Part shown: positions 1 to 8,076 of the stretch, piece by piece
Numbering within the stretch: position 1 is the stretch's first letter
How the letters are laid out: the number at the start of each line of letters is the position of its first letter
NCBI RefSeq assembly: GCF_025353885.1
Contig: NZ_JANXNX010000023.1
Location: forward strand, 1 to 36,946
DNA length: 36,946 bases
Source: Sphingomonas sp.
GTDB taxonomy: Bacteria; Pseudomonadota; Alphaproteobacteria; Sphingomonadales; Sphingomonadaceae
Direction: 5' to 3'
The notes under the pieces: generated by a model
What the model was told of the DNA's origin: nothing
Databases searched by the model: none
What the model saw: only the letters and a program-made list of their open reading frames with translations
Made by a program: the position numbers and the translations under genes

Positions 1-867
1 TGCGACACCGGCGAGCGTGGCAGCCCCAATGGCGGCCAGTGCATTGGCGACATTATGACGGCCCGGAACGGCAATAGTTGCAGACACCGGCCCCGCCCCG
101 CGCGCGTCGGTGATGGTGAAACCCACGCCGTCGGGCCGTTCGACGATTGCGGTCGCGCGCAAGCGGGCGGCGGTGGACAAGCCGAAGGTGAGCGCGTCGT
201 TGGGCGCAATCGCCAGCGCTTCGGCATTGTCGGCGTTGACGACGCAGGAACCCGCGCGGGCCAGAAAGTCGCCGAACAGCGCCCGCAGTTCCGCCATCGA
301 CTTGTGATCGACGGCAACGTTGTTCAGGACCGCGATGCCCGGTTGATAAAGGGCAATCGACCCATCGCTCTCATCGACTTCGCTGACGAACAGGTCGCCT
401 GCGCCGACGCGCGCGCCGCTGTCAAAATTCTTCATCACCGCGCCGTTCATGATCGTCGGATCGCGACCCGCCTGCGTCATTATCCATCCGATCATGCCGG
501 TGACGGTAGACTTGCCGCTGGTCCCGCCGACCGCGATGTTGATCGGGGCGGCATTGAATAATTCGGCAAGCAGTTCGGCGCGGGTCAATCGTGCGCAGCC
601 GAGTGCGGTCGCCCGCACGATGTCAGGAACGGTTGTCTCGATGGCGGCAGAAGCCACGACGATCTGATCGACGAACTGAACGCCGCTGCCATCCTGCGCG
701 AACAGGGTGATGCCGCCCGCGCGCATCACCTCGAACTTGGGCGCGGTTCCCCCCTGGTCGAGCGCACGGTCCGAACCGGCCACGTCATGCCCCGCCGCAG
801 CGACGATCTGGGCCAGCGGCATCATTCCCGAACCGCCGATCCCGCAAAAGAAATAGGATTTACGCAC
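1..867 (-). CDS. Mur ligase family protein (MurC/Mpl-like), C-terminus beyond window
   Basis: This is an ATP-dependent Mur ligase of the MurC/Mpl type, which joins an amino acid or peptide to UDP-N-acetylmuramate in the cytoplasm. The 289 visible residues start with the dinucleotide-like loop GIGGSGM (residues 9-15) and GSD (31-33), as in MurC. An ATP P-loop GGTSGKST follows at 114-121, then the Mur-type SEVDESDGS segment and a VDHKS segment. The P-loop has Ser-Gly-Lys-Ser where MurC and Mpl usually have His-Gly-Lys-Thr, so it is probably a paralogue and not the dcw-cluster murC. I chose a GTG start at 867 with GGAA five bases upstream; an in-frame GTG at 894 is the alternative. It is divergent from an LD-carboxypeptidase, which suggests peptidoglycan recycling or remodelling. 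The substrate cannot be told from the sequence. Confidence 0.85.
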   Translation of the reverse strand, partial: MRKSYFFCGIGGSGMMPLAQIVAAAGHDVAGSDRALDQGGTAPKFEVMRAGGITLFAQDGSGVQFVDQIVVASAAIETTVPDIVRATALGCARLTRAELLAELFNAAPINIAVGGTSGKSTVTGMIGWIMTQAGRDPTIMNGAVMKNFDSGARVGAGDLFVSEVDESDGSIALYQPGIAVLNNVAVDHKSMAELRALFGDFLARAGSCVVNADNAEALAIAPNDALTFGLSTAARLRATAIVERPDGVGFTITDARGAGPVSATIAVPGRHNVANALAAIGAATLAGVA

Positions 868-946
868 ATGGGTTCCATGCCGATTGTCCGTCACGGTGTC
901 GAGCGGCTGTCTCGACTTCATGCGCGACAATCGGCAGGGTGCGGCG

Positions 947-1759
947 ATGATGGGGCACAGGAAGCGGATCGCGGTCGTCGGGCCGAGCAATACCTTGCCG
1001 CTCGACGTGCCGTCGCGCGTGCTGGCGCTGGTTGCGGAACGATACGGTGACGAAGGCCCCGAAATTGTCTTTCATCCGCAGTGTTTCCTGGCGGCGGGAC
1101 ATTTCGCGGGACCGGATCGCGCGCGTGAGGATGCCCTGGTCGAGGCCGCCAACGATCCGAAGGTCGACGCCATATGGTTCGCGCGCGGCGGCTATGGTGC
1201 CGACCGGATCGCTGAAAATGCCATCAGTCGGATGGGAGAAGCGGCACGGGGAAAGCCGTTCCTCGGTTACAGCGATGCCGGTTTCATCCTGGCGGGCCTG
1301 CTGGCAGATGGCATCGGTCGCCCCGCACACGGGCCGATGCCCGCCGACATCAACCGTGTCGGCGGCGCGGCGGCGGTGGCGCGCGCGCTCGACTGGTTCA
1401 TGGCGGATAGCCCTCCCTCCAGCGAGCGCACCATCGCGTTCAACATGATCGTGTTCTCGCAGTTGCTCGGCACCGCGCTGCAACCCGACCTGACCGGTCG
1501 CGTGCTCATGCTCGAGGAGGTCGACGAACCGATGTATGCCATCGACCGCAGCCTGTTCCACATTACGGCCAACCCGCAGGTCCGCTTATGCGCGGGGCTC
1601 ATGCTGGGCCGCTGCGCGCCGATCACGCCCAACATCCCCGATTTCGGCATGGATGAAGTCGCCGTCGTTCGGCATTGGTGCGACGTATCGGGCATTCCCT
1701 ATCTTGGTCGCGCGGACATCGGCCACGATGCCGAGAACAAGGTCGTTCCGTTCGGTTAG
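947..1759 (+). CDS. ldcA: LD-carboxypeptidase (peptidase family S66)
   Basis: Family S66 enzymes remove the terminal D-Ala from L,D-linked tetrapeptides of recycled murein in the cytoplasm. The protein shows the family catalytic set: nucleophile Ser in GYSD (about residue 109), Glu in LMLEEVDEP (about 190) and His in GHDAENK (about 260), spaced as in known LdcA proteins. At about 270 residues it is slightly short but complete. I chose the ATG at 947 because AGGG lies seven bases upstream; ATGs at 884 and 920 are in frame, but 884 would overlap the divergent Mur ligase start region. The divergent Mur ligase fits a shared role in handling murein peptides. Its TAG stop shares bases with the ribF stop on the other strand (1756-1759). 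Confidence 0.9.
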   Translation: MMGHRKRIAVVGPSNTLPLDVPSRVLALVAERYGDEGPEIVFHPQCFLAAGHFAGPDRAREDALVEAANDPKVDAIWFARGGYGADRIAENAISRMGEAARGKPFLGYSDAGFILAGLLADGIGRPAHGPMPADINRVGGAAAVARALDWFMADSPPSSERTIAFNMIVFSQLLGTALQPDLTGRVLMLEEVDEPMYAIDRSLFHITANPQVRLCAGLMLGRCAPITPNIPDFGMDEVAVVRHWCDVSGIPYLGRADIGHDAENKVVPFG

Positions 1760-2682
1760 CGCCTCAGAACGATCCGCGCGGCATCGCAGTCGCGCGCCAT
1801 CTGCGCTTTCAGCAGCTCCATATCATCGAATTTGGCCTCGCCACGCAGGAACTCGATCAACTCAACTGCGATCTCAAGCCCATATAAATCGCCGGTGAAA
1901 TCGAAGAAATAAGGCTCGAGCAATTCTTTCGGCGGATCGAAGCTCGGTCGGATACCCAGATTTGCGACCCCGTCGAGCAACCTGCCGTCGGGCAACCGCG
2001 CGCGGACGGCGTAGATGCCGTAACGCGGACGCAAATAATCACCCATGTCGAGGTTGGCGGTCGGATAGCCGAGTTGCCGCCCAACCTTGTCGCCATCCTG
2101 GACGACGCTGCGAACCGCGAACGCCCGGGTCAGCAGCCGGGTCGCCGTCGTACAATCCCCGCCCTGCAAAGCCTGACGGATGCGGCTAGACGAAACGGCT
2201 TGACCGCCTTCGCTGACGGGCCCGACTGTCTCGCACGCCATGCCGAGCGGCGCCCCCAGGCCCTTCAAACTCGCGACCGATCCCTCGCGCCCCTTGCCGA
2301 ACGTAAAATCTTCGCCGGTAACCACCCCCGTCGTGCCGGTCTGCCCGACCAGCCACTCCCGCACGAATGAGTCCGCCGTGACGTTTGCCAGCGTTTCATC
2401 GAAGTGCAGCACCAGCATCGCATCGGCCCCCGCCGCCTTGAACAGCTGTTGCCGTTGATCAAGCGTGGTCAGCCGGAACGGTGGCATATCGGGGTGAAAA
2501 TAGTGAACCGGGTGCGGGTCGAAGGTCGCGACAATGGCCGGTCGCCCCTGGGCATGCGCCAGCTTCACGGCATGTCCCACCACGGCCTGATGGCCGATAT
2601 GGAACCCGTCGAAATTGCCGAGCGCGATGATGCCGCCGCGCAGGGTGTCGGGGACCCGCTCGCCCCCTGTCAGCCGCTCCAT
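1756..2682 (-). CDS. ribF: Bifunctional riboflavin kinase / FAD synthetase RibF
   Basis: RibF converts riboflavin to FMN and then FAD in the cytoplasm. The N-terminal FAD synthetase (nucleotidyltransferase) domain has GNFDGFHIGH at residues 22-31, the HIGH-type motif. The C-terminal riboflavin kinase domain has GYPTANL followed by RPRYGIYAV. At 308 residues it is the usual bacterial length. The ATG at 2682 was chosen because the family motif begins about 20 residues later; the frame stays open upstream only through the ssb tail. It starts seven bases after the ssb stop, so it is probably cotranscribed with feoA-feoB-ssb. The TAA stop overlaps the convergent ldcA stop. Confidence 0.95.
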   Translation of the reverse strand: MERLTGGERVPDTLRGGIIALGNFDGFHIGHQAVVGHAVKLAHAQGRPAIVATFDPHPVHYFHPDMPPFRLTTLDQRQQLFKAAGADAMLVLHFDETLANVTADSFVREWLVGQTGTTGVVTGEDFTFGKGREGSVASLKGLGAPLGMACETVGPVSEGGQAVSSSRIRQALQGGDCTTATRLLTRAFAVRSVVQDGDKVGRQLGYPTANLDMGDYLRPRYGIYAVRARLPDGRLLDGVANLGIRPSFDPPKELLEPYFFDFTGDLYGLEIAVELIEFLRGEAKFDDMELLKAQMARDCDAARIVLRR

Positions 2683-2689
2683 GCGTGGC

Positions 2690-3198
2690 TTAGAACGGCA
2701 CGTCGTCGTCGAGGTCGCTGTCGAACGCAGCCGGTCGGCCGCCGCCGCCGCCATCCGATCCGCCGCGAGCGCCACCGAAATTGCCACGCGGCGCGCTGTC
2801 CTGGTTCCAGTCGTTGCCGCCGCCCGAACCACCCGCGCCACGCTCACCGCGCTCGCCCAGCATGACCAATGTGCCGTTAAAACGTTCGAGCACGACTTCG
2901 GTGGTATATTTGTCGTTACCCGACTGGTCCTGCCATTTGCGCGTCTGCAGCTTGCCTTCGACGTAAACCTTCGAACCCTTTTTCAGATATTGCTCGGCGG
3001 TGCGTGCGATGTTCTCGTTAAAGATCTGGACGTTATGCCACTCGGTCTTCTCGCGTTTTTCACCGCTGCCTTGTCGTTCCAGTTTTCCGAGGTGGCGAGC
3101 GTAAAACTCACGACCTTGCCGCCGTTGGCAAAGCTGCGCGACTCGGGGTCCTTGCCCAGATTGCCGACCAGAATGACTTTATTGACGCTGCCTGCCAC
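2690..3198 (-). pseudogene. ssb: Single-stranded DNA-binding protein SSB, frameshifted as sequenced
   Basis: SSB coats single-stranded DNA in replication, repair and recombination and is normally essential. The gene starts at a GTG (3198) with a strong AGGAG six bases upstream. It reads an ordinary SSB N-terminus ([20 protein letters not shown]) to about residue 44, NDKA. The frame is then lost: translation continues in the wrong frame and stops at 2983. Adding one base between 3067 and 3068 restores [14 protein letters not shown], the rest of the OB fold (VYVEGKLQTRKW), a Gly-rich linker and the acidic tail DLDDDVPF, which binds partner proteins. The restored protein is about 169 residues, a normal length. 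The lesion is a one-base deletion outside any long homopolymer. It is either a sequence error or a real mutation covered by a second ssb elsewhere. Confidence 0.9.
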
Positions 3199-3204
3199 CG
3201 GAAT

Positions 3205-3209
3205 CTCCT
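3205..3209 (-). promoter_or_regulatory. ssb Shine-Dalgarno site overlapping the feoB stop
   Basis: On the minus strand the feoB stop TAG (3210-3208) runs straight into AGGAG, so the ssb ribosome-binding site shares two bases with the feoB stop codon. Spacing to the ssb GTG is six bases. This decides the ssb start and indicates that ssb is translated from the feoAB transcript at least in part. Confidence 0.7.
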
Positions 3210-5109
3210 AGAGGCCGGCGAAAACCGCGAGCCAATATGTTGCTCCGGCTGCGATATAGGCGAGTGCGAACAGATACAACAGCATGAAGCCCGGCCATTT
3301 CCAGCCATTGGTCTCACGCCGCACGACGGCAATCGTCGAAATACACTGCGGCGCGAAGACAAACCAGGCGAGGAAGGCCAGCGCGGTCGGCAGCGACCAT
3401 TTGCTGCGGAGCGACTGTCCGAGCGTCTGGTCACGCTTGGTCTCGTCCGGCGTATCTATGGCGTTGACCGTGGCGAGCGCCGACACCGCCACCTCGCGCG
3501 CCGCCATCGCGGGGATGAGGGCAAGTGCGATATCGCGATTGAAGCCGATCGGTTTGACGACGTAGGCAAGGCCGTTGGCGATCTGCCCGGCAATGCTCTG
3601 GCTGACCTGCGTCCCGGGGGGACTCCCTGCGGGCGCGCGGGGAAAACTGAGCAATGCCCACAGTACAATCGTCGTGAAGGCAATGATCGTGCCCGCGCGG
3701 TGCAGGAACGCATAGGCGCGGCTCCACAGGCCGATCCCCAGGTCGCGCACGGCAGGCCATTGATATTTGGGCATCTCCATCATGAAACCTTGTGCCGGTC
3801 CCTTGGTCACTGTCCGCCGGAGCACAAGGGCCGCGACCAGCGCGCCAACGATGCCCGACATATACAGAACGAACAGAACCAGTCCCTGCAACCCGATTCC
3901 CGGCCCGACCGTGCGCGCCGGGATGAAGGCGGCGATGATGACGGCATACACGGGCAGCCGTGCCGAACAGGTCATCAACGGCGCGATCAGGATCGTGGTC
4001 AGCCGGTCCTTCGGGTCATCGATCGTCCGCGTCGCCATGATGCCGGGGATCGCGCAGGCAAAACTGGACAGCAGGGGGATGAAGGCGCGCCCCGACAGAC
4101 CGACACGCGACATCAGCCGGTCCATCAGGAAAGCCGCGCGCACCATGTATCCCGACGCCTCGAGCACGAGTATAAAGGCAAACAGGATCAATATCTGCGG
4201 CAGGAACACCACCACCGCGCCAACGCCCGCTATAACGCCATCGACGATCAGCGAACGAAAAATGGTGTCGGGCATCGCCGCGATCACCGCGTCCTGCAAA
4301 GCCTTCATCCCGCCATCGATCATGTCGGTGGGAACCGCCGCACCCGCGAACACCGCCTGGAACATCGTGAACAACAGCGCCGCCAGAATAAACGGCCCGG
4401 CAATGGGATGCAGCACGACGCGGTCGATCGAGTCGGTCCAGCGATGCGCCGGATTAGATTCGATCGTGACACTCTGCGCGATCCGCCGCGCGTGACGCTG
4501 TCGTTCGATCAACGTGTTGGTCGGGGTGCCGTCGCCCGCCCGCAGCCGGGTCACGCCATTGCCAAGCAGCGGGGCCAGCGCCGCAATCAGTTCCTCCAGC
4601 CCGCGCTTGCGGACGGCGACAGTCGGGATCACCGGCACCCCCAGCGATTGGCTGAGCGCGGCCACGTCGATGGTCAGCCCGTCGCGCGTCGCCAGATCGA
4701 ACATGTTGAGCGCAATGACCAGAGGCAGGCCCAGCGCGATCAGTTCGAGTGCGAACCGCAGGTGATTGTCGAGGTTGGAGGCATCGAGCACGACGATGAT
4801 CGCCGACGGCAGGCGCTCCCCCTCCTGCACGCCCAGCACGACATCGCGAGTCACGCGCTCGTCGGGGCTGGAGGGGGTCAGGCTATAGGTTCCGGGCAGG
4901 TCGACCAGTTCGACCGGACGGCCATCGGGAAGCGCAATGCGCCCTGAATGCCGTTCGACGGTGACGCCGGGATAATTGCCAACCTTTTGCCGCGCACCCG
5001 TCAACGCATTGAACAGCGCCGACTTGCCCGCGTTGGGATTGCCGACCAGCGCCACCATCGGCAGCATGGGCATGGTGGGAGCGGCGATGATCGGCGTAGC
5101 GATGTTCAT
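3208..5109 (-). CDS. feoB: Ferrous iron transport protein B (FeoB)
   Basis: FeoB is the inner-membrane GTP-dependent ferrous iron transporter. The N-terminal G domain begins with the P-loop GNPNAGKS (residues 23-30), then NYPGVTVE (G2) and VDLPGTYS (G3), and continues with NMFD (G4). The remainder is a multi-helix membrane domain with two Gate-like halves, including CAIPGIMATR and FAPQCISTIAVVRRE, where conserved cysteines occur. At 633 residues it is shorter than the E. coli protein (over 750) but complete at both ends; shorter forms are common in alphaproteobacteria. Its ATG overlaps the feoA stop (ATGA, 5106-5109), so the two are translationally coupled. No feoC is present. ssb and ribF follow without a gap. 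Confidence 0.96.
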   Translation of the reverse strand: MNIATPIIAAPTMPMLPMVALVGNPNAGKSALFNALTGARQKVGNYPGVTVERHSGRIALPDGRPVELVDLPGTYSLTPSSPDERVTRDVVLGVQEGERLPSAIIVVLDASNLDNHLRFALELIALGLPLVIALNMFDLATRDGLTIDVAALSQSLGVPVIPTVAVRKRGLEELIAALAPLLGNGVTRLRAGDGTPTNTLIERQRHARRIAQSVTIESNPAHRWTDSIDRVVLHPIAGPFILAALLFTMFQAVFAGAAVPTDMIDGGMKALQDAVIAAMPDTIFRSLIVDGVIAGVGAVVVFLPQILILFAFILVLEASGYMVRAAFLMDRLMSRVGLSGRAFIPLLSSFACAIPGIMATRTIDDPKDRLTTILIAPLMTCSARLPVYAVIIAAFIPARTVGPGIGLQGLVLFVLYMSGIVGALVAALVLRRTVTKGPAQGFMMEMPKYQWPAVRDLGIGLWSRAYAFLHRAGTIIAFTTIVLWALLSFPRAPAGSPPGTQVSQSIAGQIANGLAYVVKPIGFNRDIALALIPAMAAREVAVSALATVNAIDTPDETKRDQTLGQSLRSKWSLPTALAFLAWFVFAPQCISTIAVVRRETNGWKWPGFMLLYLFALAYIAAGATYWLAVFAGL

Positions 5110-5348
5110 GCGAGTGGCTCGACCGTGATGGTGGCGGCGTGTGCGCGTCGGATCGCAACGGTCATGCGCCCGATTCGCACCGCGATGGGATCGCGCACCA
5201 GAAAACCGGCTCCATGCAGCGGCTCTACGGCAACACCTTCGTCGAAGCCAAGCTCACGCAGGCGCCGCCCGTCGCGTTCGGACAGTGCGGCCCAATCGAT
5301 CGCACTGATCGTCGCTTCATGCGAAAAGGGAAGTTCGTCGAGATTCAC
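5106..5348 (-). CDS. feoA: Ferrous iron transport protein A (FeoA)
   Basis: FeoA is a small cytoplasmic SH3-like protein needed for FeoB function. The 80-residue product has the family pattern: RRLRELGFDEGVAVEPLH in the middle, then DPIAVRIGRMTVAIRRAHAA towards the end, which matches the L..LG...G..V.......P......G...A.R core of the family. It starts at a GTG (5348) and its stop overlaps the feoB ATG. It is the first gene of the minus-strand run feoA-feoB-ssb-ribF. The upstream region carries an AT-rich stretch and a perfect palindrome that could be regulatory. Confidence 0.93.
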   Translation of the reverse strand: MNLDELPFSHEATISAIDWAALSERDGRRLRELGFDEGVAVEPLHGAGFLVRDPIAVRIGRMTVAIRRAHAATITVEPLA

Positions 5349-5450
5349 TGCGACTGATTATCAATAACGGCGCGATTGGGCTAGTGCGTTCGCACTATCG
5401 ACCGTTAACGATTATATCCTATAGAATTAGCCACTTTGGTGGGGCTAGCG
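5349..5450. promoter_or_regulatory. Divergent control region of feoAB and the surface-protein gene
   Basis: This 102-base stretch separates feoA (minus) from a secreted-protein gene (plus). It contains a perfect inverted repeat, TAGTGCG-TT-CGCACTA, at 5382-5397, and an AT-rich segment CTGATTATCAATAAC at 5355-5369 whose reverse strand reads TTATTGATAATCAG. The latter is loosely Fur-box-like and lies just upstream of the feoA start. Iron regulation of feoAB is typical, but neither site matches a consensus well enough to name the regulator. A second AT-rich part (5401-5430) could hold the plus-strand -10 region. Confidence 0.4.
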
Positions 5451-7325
5451 GTGGGCGTCGACGTGAATAGGGTTCGGTTGTGGGTATTGCGCATCGTCGC
5501 GGCGCTGGCCTTTGCCTGCGCTTCACCGGCGCTCGCAGCAACATGCGCGCCTGCAACCTCGGCGGGCACCGCACCCCCCAGTTGGCAAACATATTGCTGG
5601 CTCGATTTCAGTTCCTACGTCGATGCAACCGCACGATCGGCGGCGGGACAGAATTTTTCGATCACGCTAACCGATGGCGCGACGCTGACCTTCAACATGA
5701 AAGCGACCAGCACTGGCGCGACTGCGGTTGCCGCAGTTGCCTCGCCCTCCTGGACGGGTGCTGCGGTCGGCAACTCGGCCTTTCTGGGCATCCCGGGCAA
5801 GCCGGTGCTTTACACCAATGTCAATCAGACCACCGTCGTTCTGACGATTTCGGCGATCGCGATTACCCCGCCGGCCGGGGTCGCCCGGGCGACGGCCTAT
5901 GCCGTGGTGGCGGCCGATGCGGAATCGACCAATGAAAGCGAATCACTGTCATTTACGACCAATGGTTCGAACTGGACATTGCTGGATTCGGTCCCGCCGA
6001 TCTCGGGCAACCTCTATCCCACGATGACCAATTCGGGAACGACATTTACCGAAACCGGGGTGGTCGGAACCGTCGGCGGCTATATCGTCGGATCAAACAA
6101 CCCGACCACCGTCTCGGCAACGCTGGTCAGCGGCGGGTTGCAGGGGGCCATGTTCGCGGTCCGGTTTGCGTCGCTCGCTTTGAACAAGGCAATCACCGGC
6201 GTTCGCTTCAATGCGGCCGACCAGTTCACCTATCGCATTTCGACCACGTCGAGCGGGGCCATCCTGACATCGGGCACCACCACGGGAACCGCTACCGGAC
6301 CCTTCGCCAATGCCACCGTCAACTTTGCGTCCGCCCTGCCGGTTACGCTGAGCGAAGTGATGGCCGCCGGCAGCAGCAGCACACTCGCCAGCTATGATTC
6401 GAAACTGACGTGCATCAACGGGAACGCTGCATCGACGACGCCGCTGCCGACCAATGTGACGACAACATCCTATGCGTTCGGGGGCCTGATCTTCGGCGAC
6501 GCGGTTTCGTGCGTTTTCACCAATGCCGCCGTGCCGCGCGTAGCCTTGGCCAAGGCGTTGGGGGGGACGCGGGTCTTCACCAACGATCAGTTCACGGTCG
6601 ACCTGACAACGGGTTCCACCACGACGGCCACCACAACCACAACGGGTGCTGGATCAACCGTGACGAACGGATCCATCCCCGCCACCATCGTCAGCCCCGC
6701 CACCCCCTATGGCCTGAACGAAGGCGCGGCAGGCACGACAGTCCTGACTTATTACACAGCGGGCATCGCCTGCACCAATACCTACACCACCTCACCCACC
6801 GTGTTGCCGTCGACGCTACCCGGGACCGTCACGCCGCGCTATGGCGACAATATCAACTGCACCATCACCAACACGCCAAAGCCCGCGACAGCCACGCTGA
6901 CGGTGGTAAAGACTTCGCTGGTCATCTCCGATCCGGTCAACGGGACGACCAATCCCAAGGCCATCCCGGGTGCCGTCGTGCAATATGCGGTGACAGTGAC
7001 GAACACCGGGACTGCGGCTGTTGATGCAAGCACTGTGGTTGTCACCGATCCACTGCCGTCGGGCGTCGCGCTTGCGGTAACGGCCCCGGTCGTGGTTTTT
7101 ACCAATGGTGTCCAGGCAAGCGGCCTGGCGTTTAATTCGGCGACCAATGTCACCTATTCCAACCAGGCCGGTGGCGGCACGCCGTACAGCTATGCGCCGG
7201 TCAACAGCGGTGGCTATGACGTCGCGGTAAGGGGCATCCGCATCGCGCCGACGGGCGTCATGGCGGGAACGACGGCGGCGGGGTCGCCCAGCTTTACCGT
7301 CTCGTTCCTCACGCAGATCAGATAA
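5451..7325 (+). CDS. Secreted surface protein with CshA-type and DUF11-like domains
   Basis: This is a predicted exported protein of unknown role. It begins with a Sec signal peptide (VRLWVLRIVAALAFACASPALAA, cleavage near ALA-A). A CshA-fibril-like domain follows (CWLDFSSYVDAT, then FSITLTDGATLTFNMK). Next come two Thr-rich beta domains resembling prealbumin-like surface folds (VALAKALGGTRVFTNDQFTVDL). The C-terminal third is DUF11-like (VQYAVTVTNTGTAAVDA, VVVTDPLPSGVAL). No membrane anchor, sorting signal or autotransporter barrel is visible, so how it is retained is unclear. I chose the GTG at 5451, six bases after GGTGGGG; TTG 5436, GTG 5439 and GTG 5463 are in-frame alternatives. It is divergent from feoAB and ends four bases before the convergent coq9. 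Repeat-like Thr/Ala composition sets it apart from its neighbours. Confidence 0.75.
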   Translation: MGVDVNRVRLWVLRIVAALAFACASPALAATCAPATSAGTAPPSWQTYCWLDFSSYVDATARSAAGQNFSITLTDGATLTFNMKATSTGATAVAAVASPSWTGAAVGNSAFLGIPGKPVLYTNVNQTTVVLTISAIAITPPAGVARATAYAVVAADAESTNESESLSFTTNGSNWTLLDSVPPISGNLYPTMTNSGTTFTETGVVGTVGGYIVGSNNPTTVSATLVSGGLQGAMFAVRFASLALNKAITGVRFNAADQFTYRISTTSSGAILTSGTTTGTATGPFANATVNFASALPVTLSEVMAAGSSSTLASYDSKLTCINGNAASTTPLPTNVTTTSYAFGGLIFGDAVSCVFTNAAVPRVALAKALGGTRVFTNDQFTVDLTTGSTTTATTTTTGAGSTVTNGSIPATIVSPATPYGLNEGAAGTTVLTYYTAGIACTNTYTTSPTVLPSTLPGTVTPRYGDNINCTITNTPKPATATLTVVKTSLVISDPVNGTTNPKAIPGAVVQYAVTVTNTGTAAVDASTVVVTDPLPSGVALAVTAPVVVFTNGVQASGLAFNSATNVTYSNQAGGGTPYSYAPVNSGGYDVAVRGIRIAPTGVMAGTTAAGSPSFTVSFLTQIR

Positions 7326-7329
7326 CGGT

Positions 7330-7980
7330 TCAGACTGCCGGGTAACGCAACCGGCCGAGGAAGCGGGCCAGACTCAACCGTTCGGGCGCGCTGTGGGTGA
7401 ATTTTCCCTTGAACTTCTCGAACCGCATGACGCCGTCGATCCGCCGCCCCAGAAAGGCGCGCGTCTCGGCCAGCCCCTCGCTCTGGTCGTCGAGCATCGC
7501 CATGATCGTCGCGGTATAGATGCCCGCCAGCAATGTCCGCTTTGAATAATGGTTGAAGTCGGTGGCGGTGTCGCCCGCCGCGCGCCAGATCGCATCGGCC
7601 GCCCGCCAGCTCAGTTTGACAGTGTGCGGCAGGTTCTGTGGCAGCGTGAGAATGGCGAGCGCCCGGCGCAGCGCCTCGATATCCGGAGCGATCAGGTCGA
7701 TCCGCGCCTCGATCAGCGCCGCGATCTTTTGGCGAATTTTCATAGTTGCCATTTGCTGCGGAGGCACGGCGGCCAACATCGCGCGGTCGATATGGGCGAA
7801 CCAGCCATCGATCATTTCGATCGCGCCGCCCGAGAAGGCCAGAGACGCAATCGCCGGGTCGATCCCGGTGGCTTGCGCAGCCAGGTCAAGCGCGACCGGC
7901 GTCCACCCGTCGAACGCGGCATGGTGCGGCAATTCCGCACTCAGCAATTCGCGCATTTCATCAAGCGTTGGGTCGGTCAT
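7330..7980 (-). CDS. COQ9 family protein (ubiquinone biosynthesis accessory)
   Basis: COQ9 family proteins bind lipids and, in mitochondria, present ubiquinone precursors to COQ7. In alphaproteobacteria the family is also known as the rpsU-divergently transcribed protein. The 216 residues show the family features: an N-terminal helical section ending in GWTPVALDLAAQATG, the stretch SGGAIEMIDGWFAHIDRAM, and a C-terminal core TVKLSWRAADAIWRAAGDTATDFNHYSKRT where W, D and Y are conserved. I chose the ATG at 7980, seven bases after GAGG; an upstream in-frame start at 8016 has no such signal. It is not next to rpsU here. The role in ubiquinone synthesis is inferred from the family. Confidence 0.88.
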   Translation of the reverse strand: MTDPTLDEMRELLSAELPHHAAFDGWTPVALDLAAQATGIDPAIASLAFSGGAIEMIDGWFAHIDRAMLAAVPPQQMATMKIRQKIAALIEARIDLIAPDIEALRRALAILTLPQNLPHTVKLSWRAADAIWRAAGDTATDFNHYSKRTLLAGIYTATIMAMLDDQSEGLAETRAFLGRRIDGVMRFEKFKGKFTHSAPERLSLARFLGRLRYPAV

Positions 7981-8076
7981 GCTGGAGCCTCTGGGATGCG
8001 GTGACACTTGCGACATGGGATGCTAGACCCGCTCCGTCAATCGCCACCGAAGGTGATCAAAGGGGACATATTCCAA

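Noticed and set aside
3700-4947. Open frame of 415 codons antisense to feoB
   Set aside because: It is His/Arg/Gln-rich with no domain, while feoB on the other strand has all G-protein motifs.
5355-5369. Confident Fur box upstream of feoA
   Set aside because: The segment is AT-rich and partly Fur-like but has too many departures from a 19-base Fur consensus to name it.
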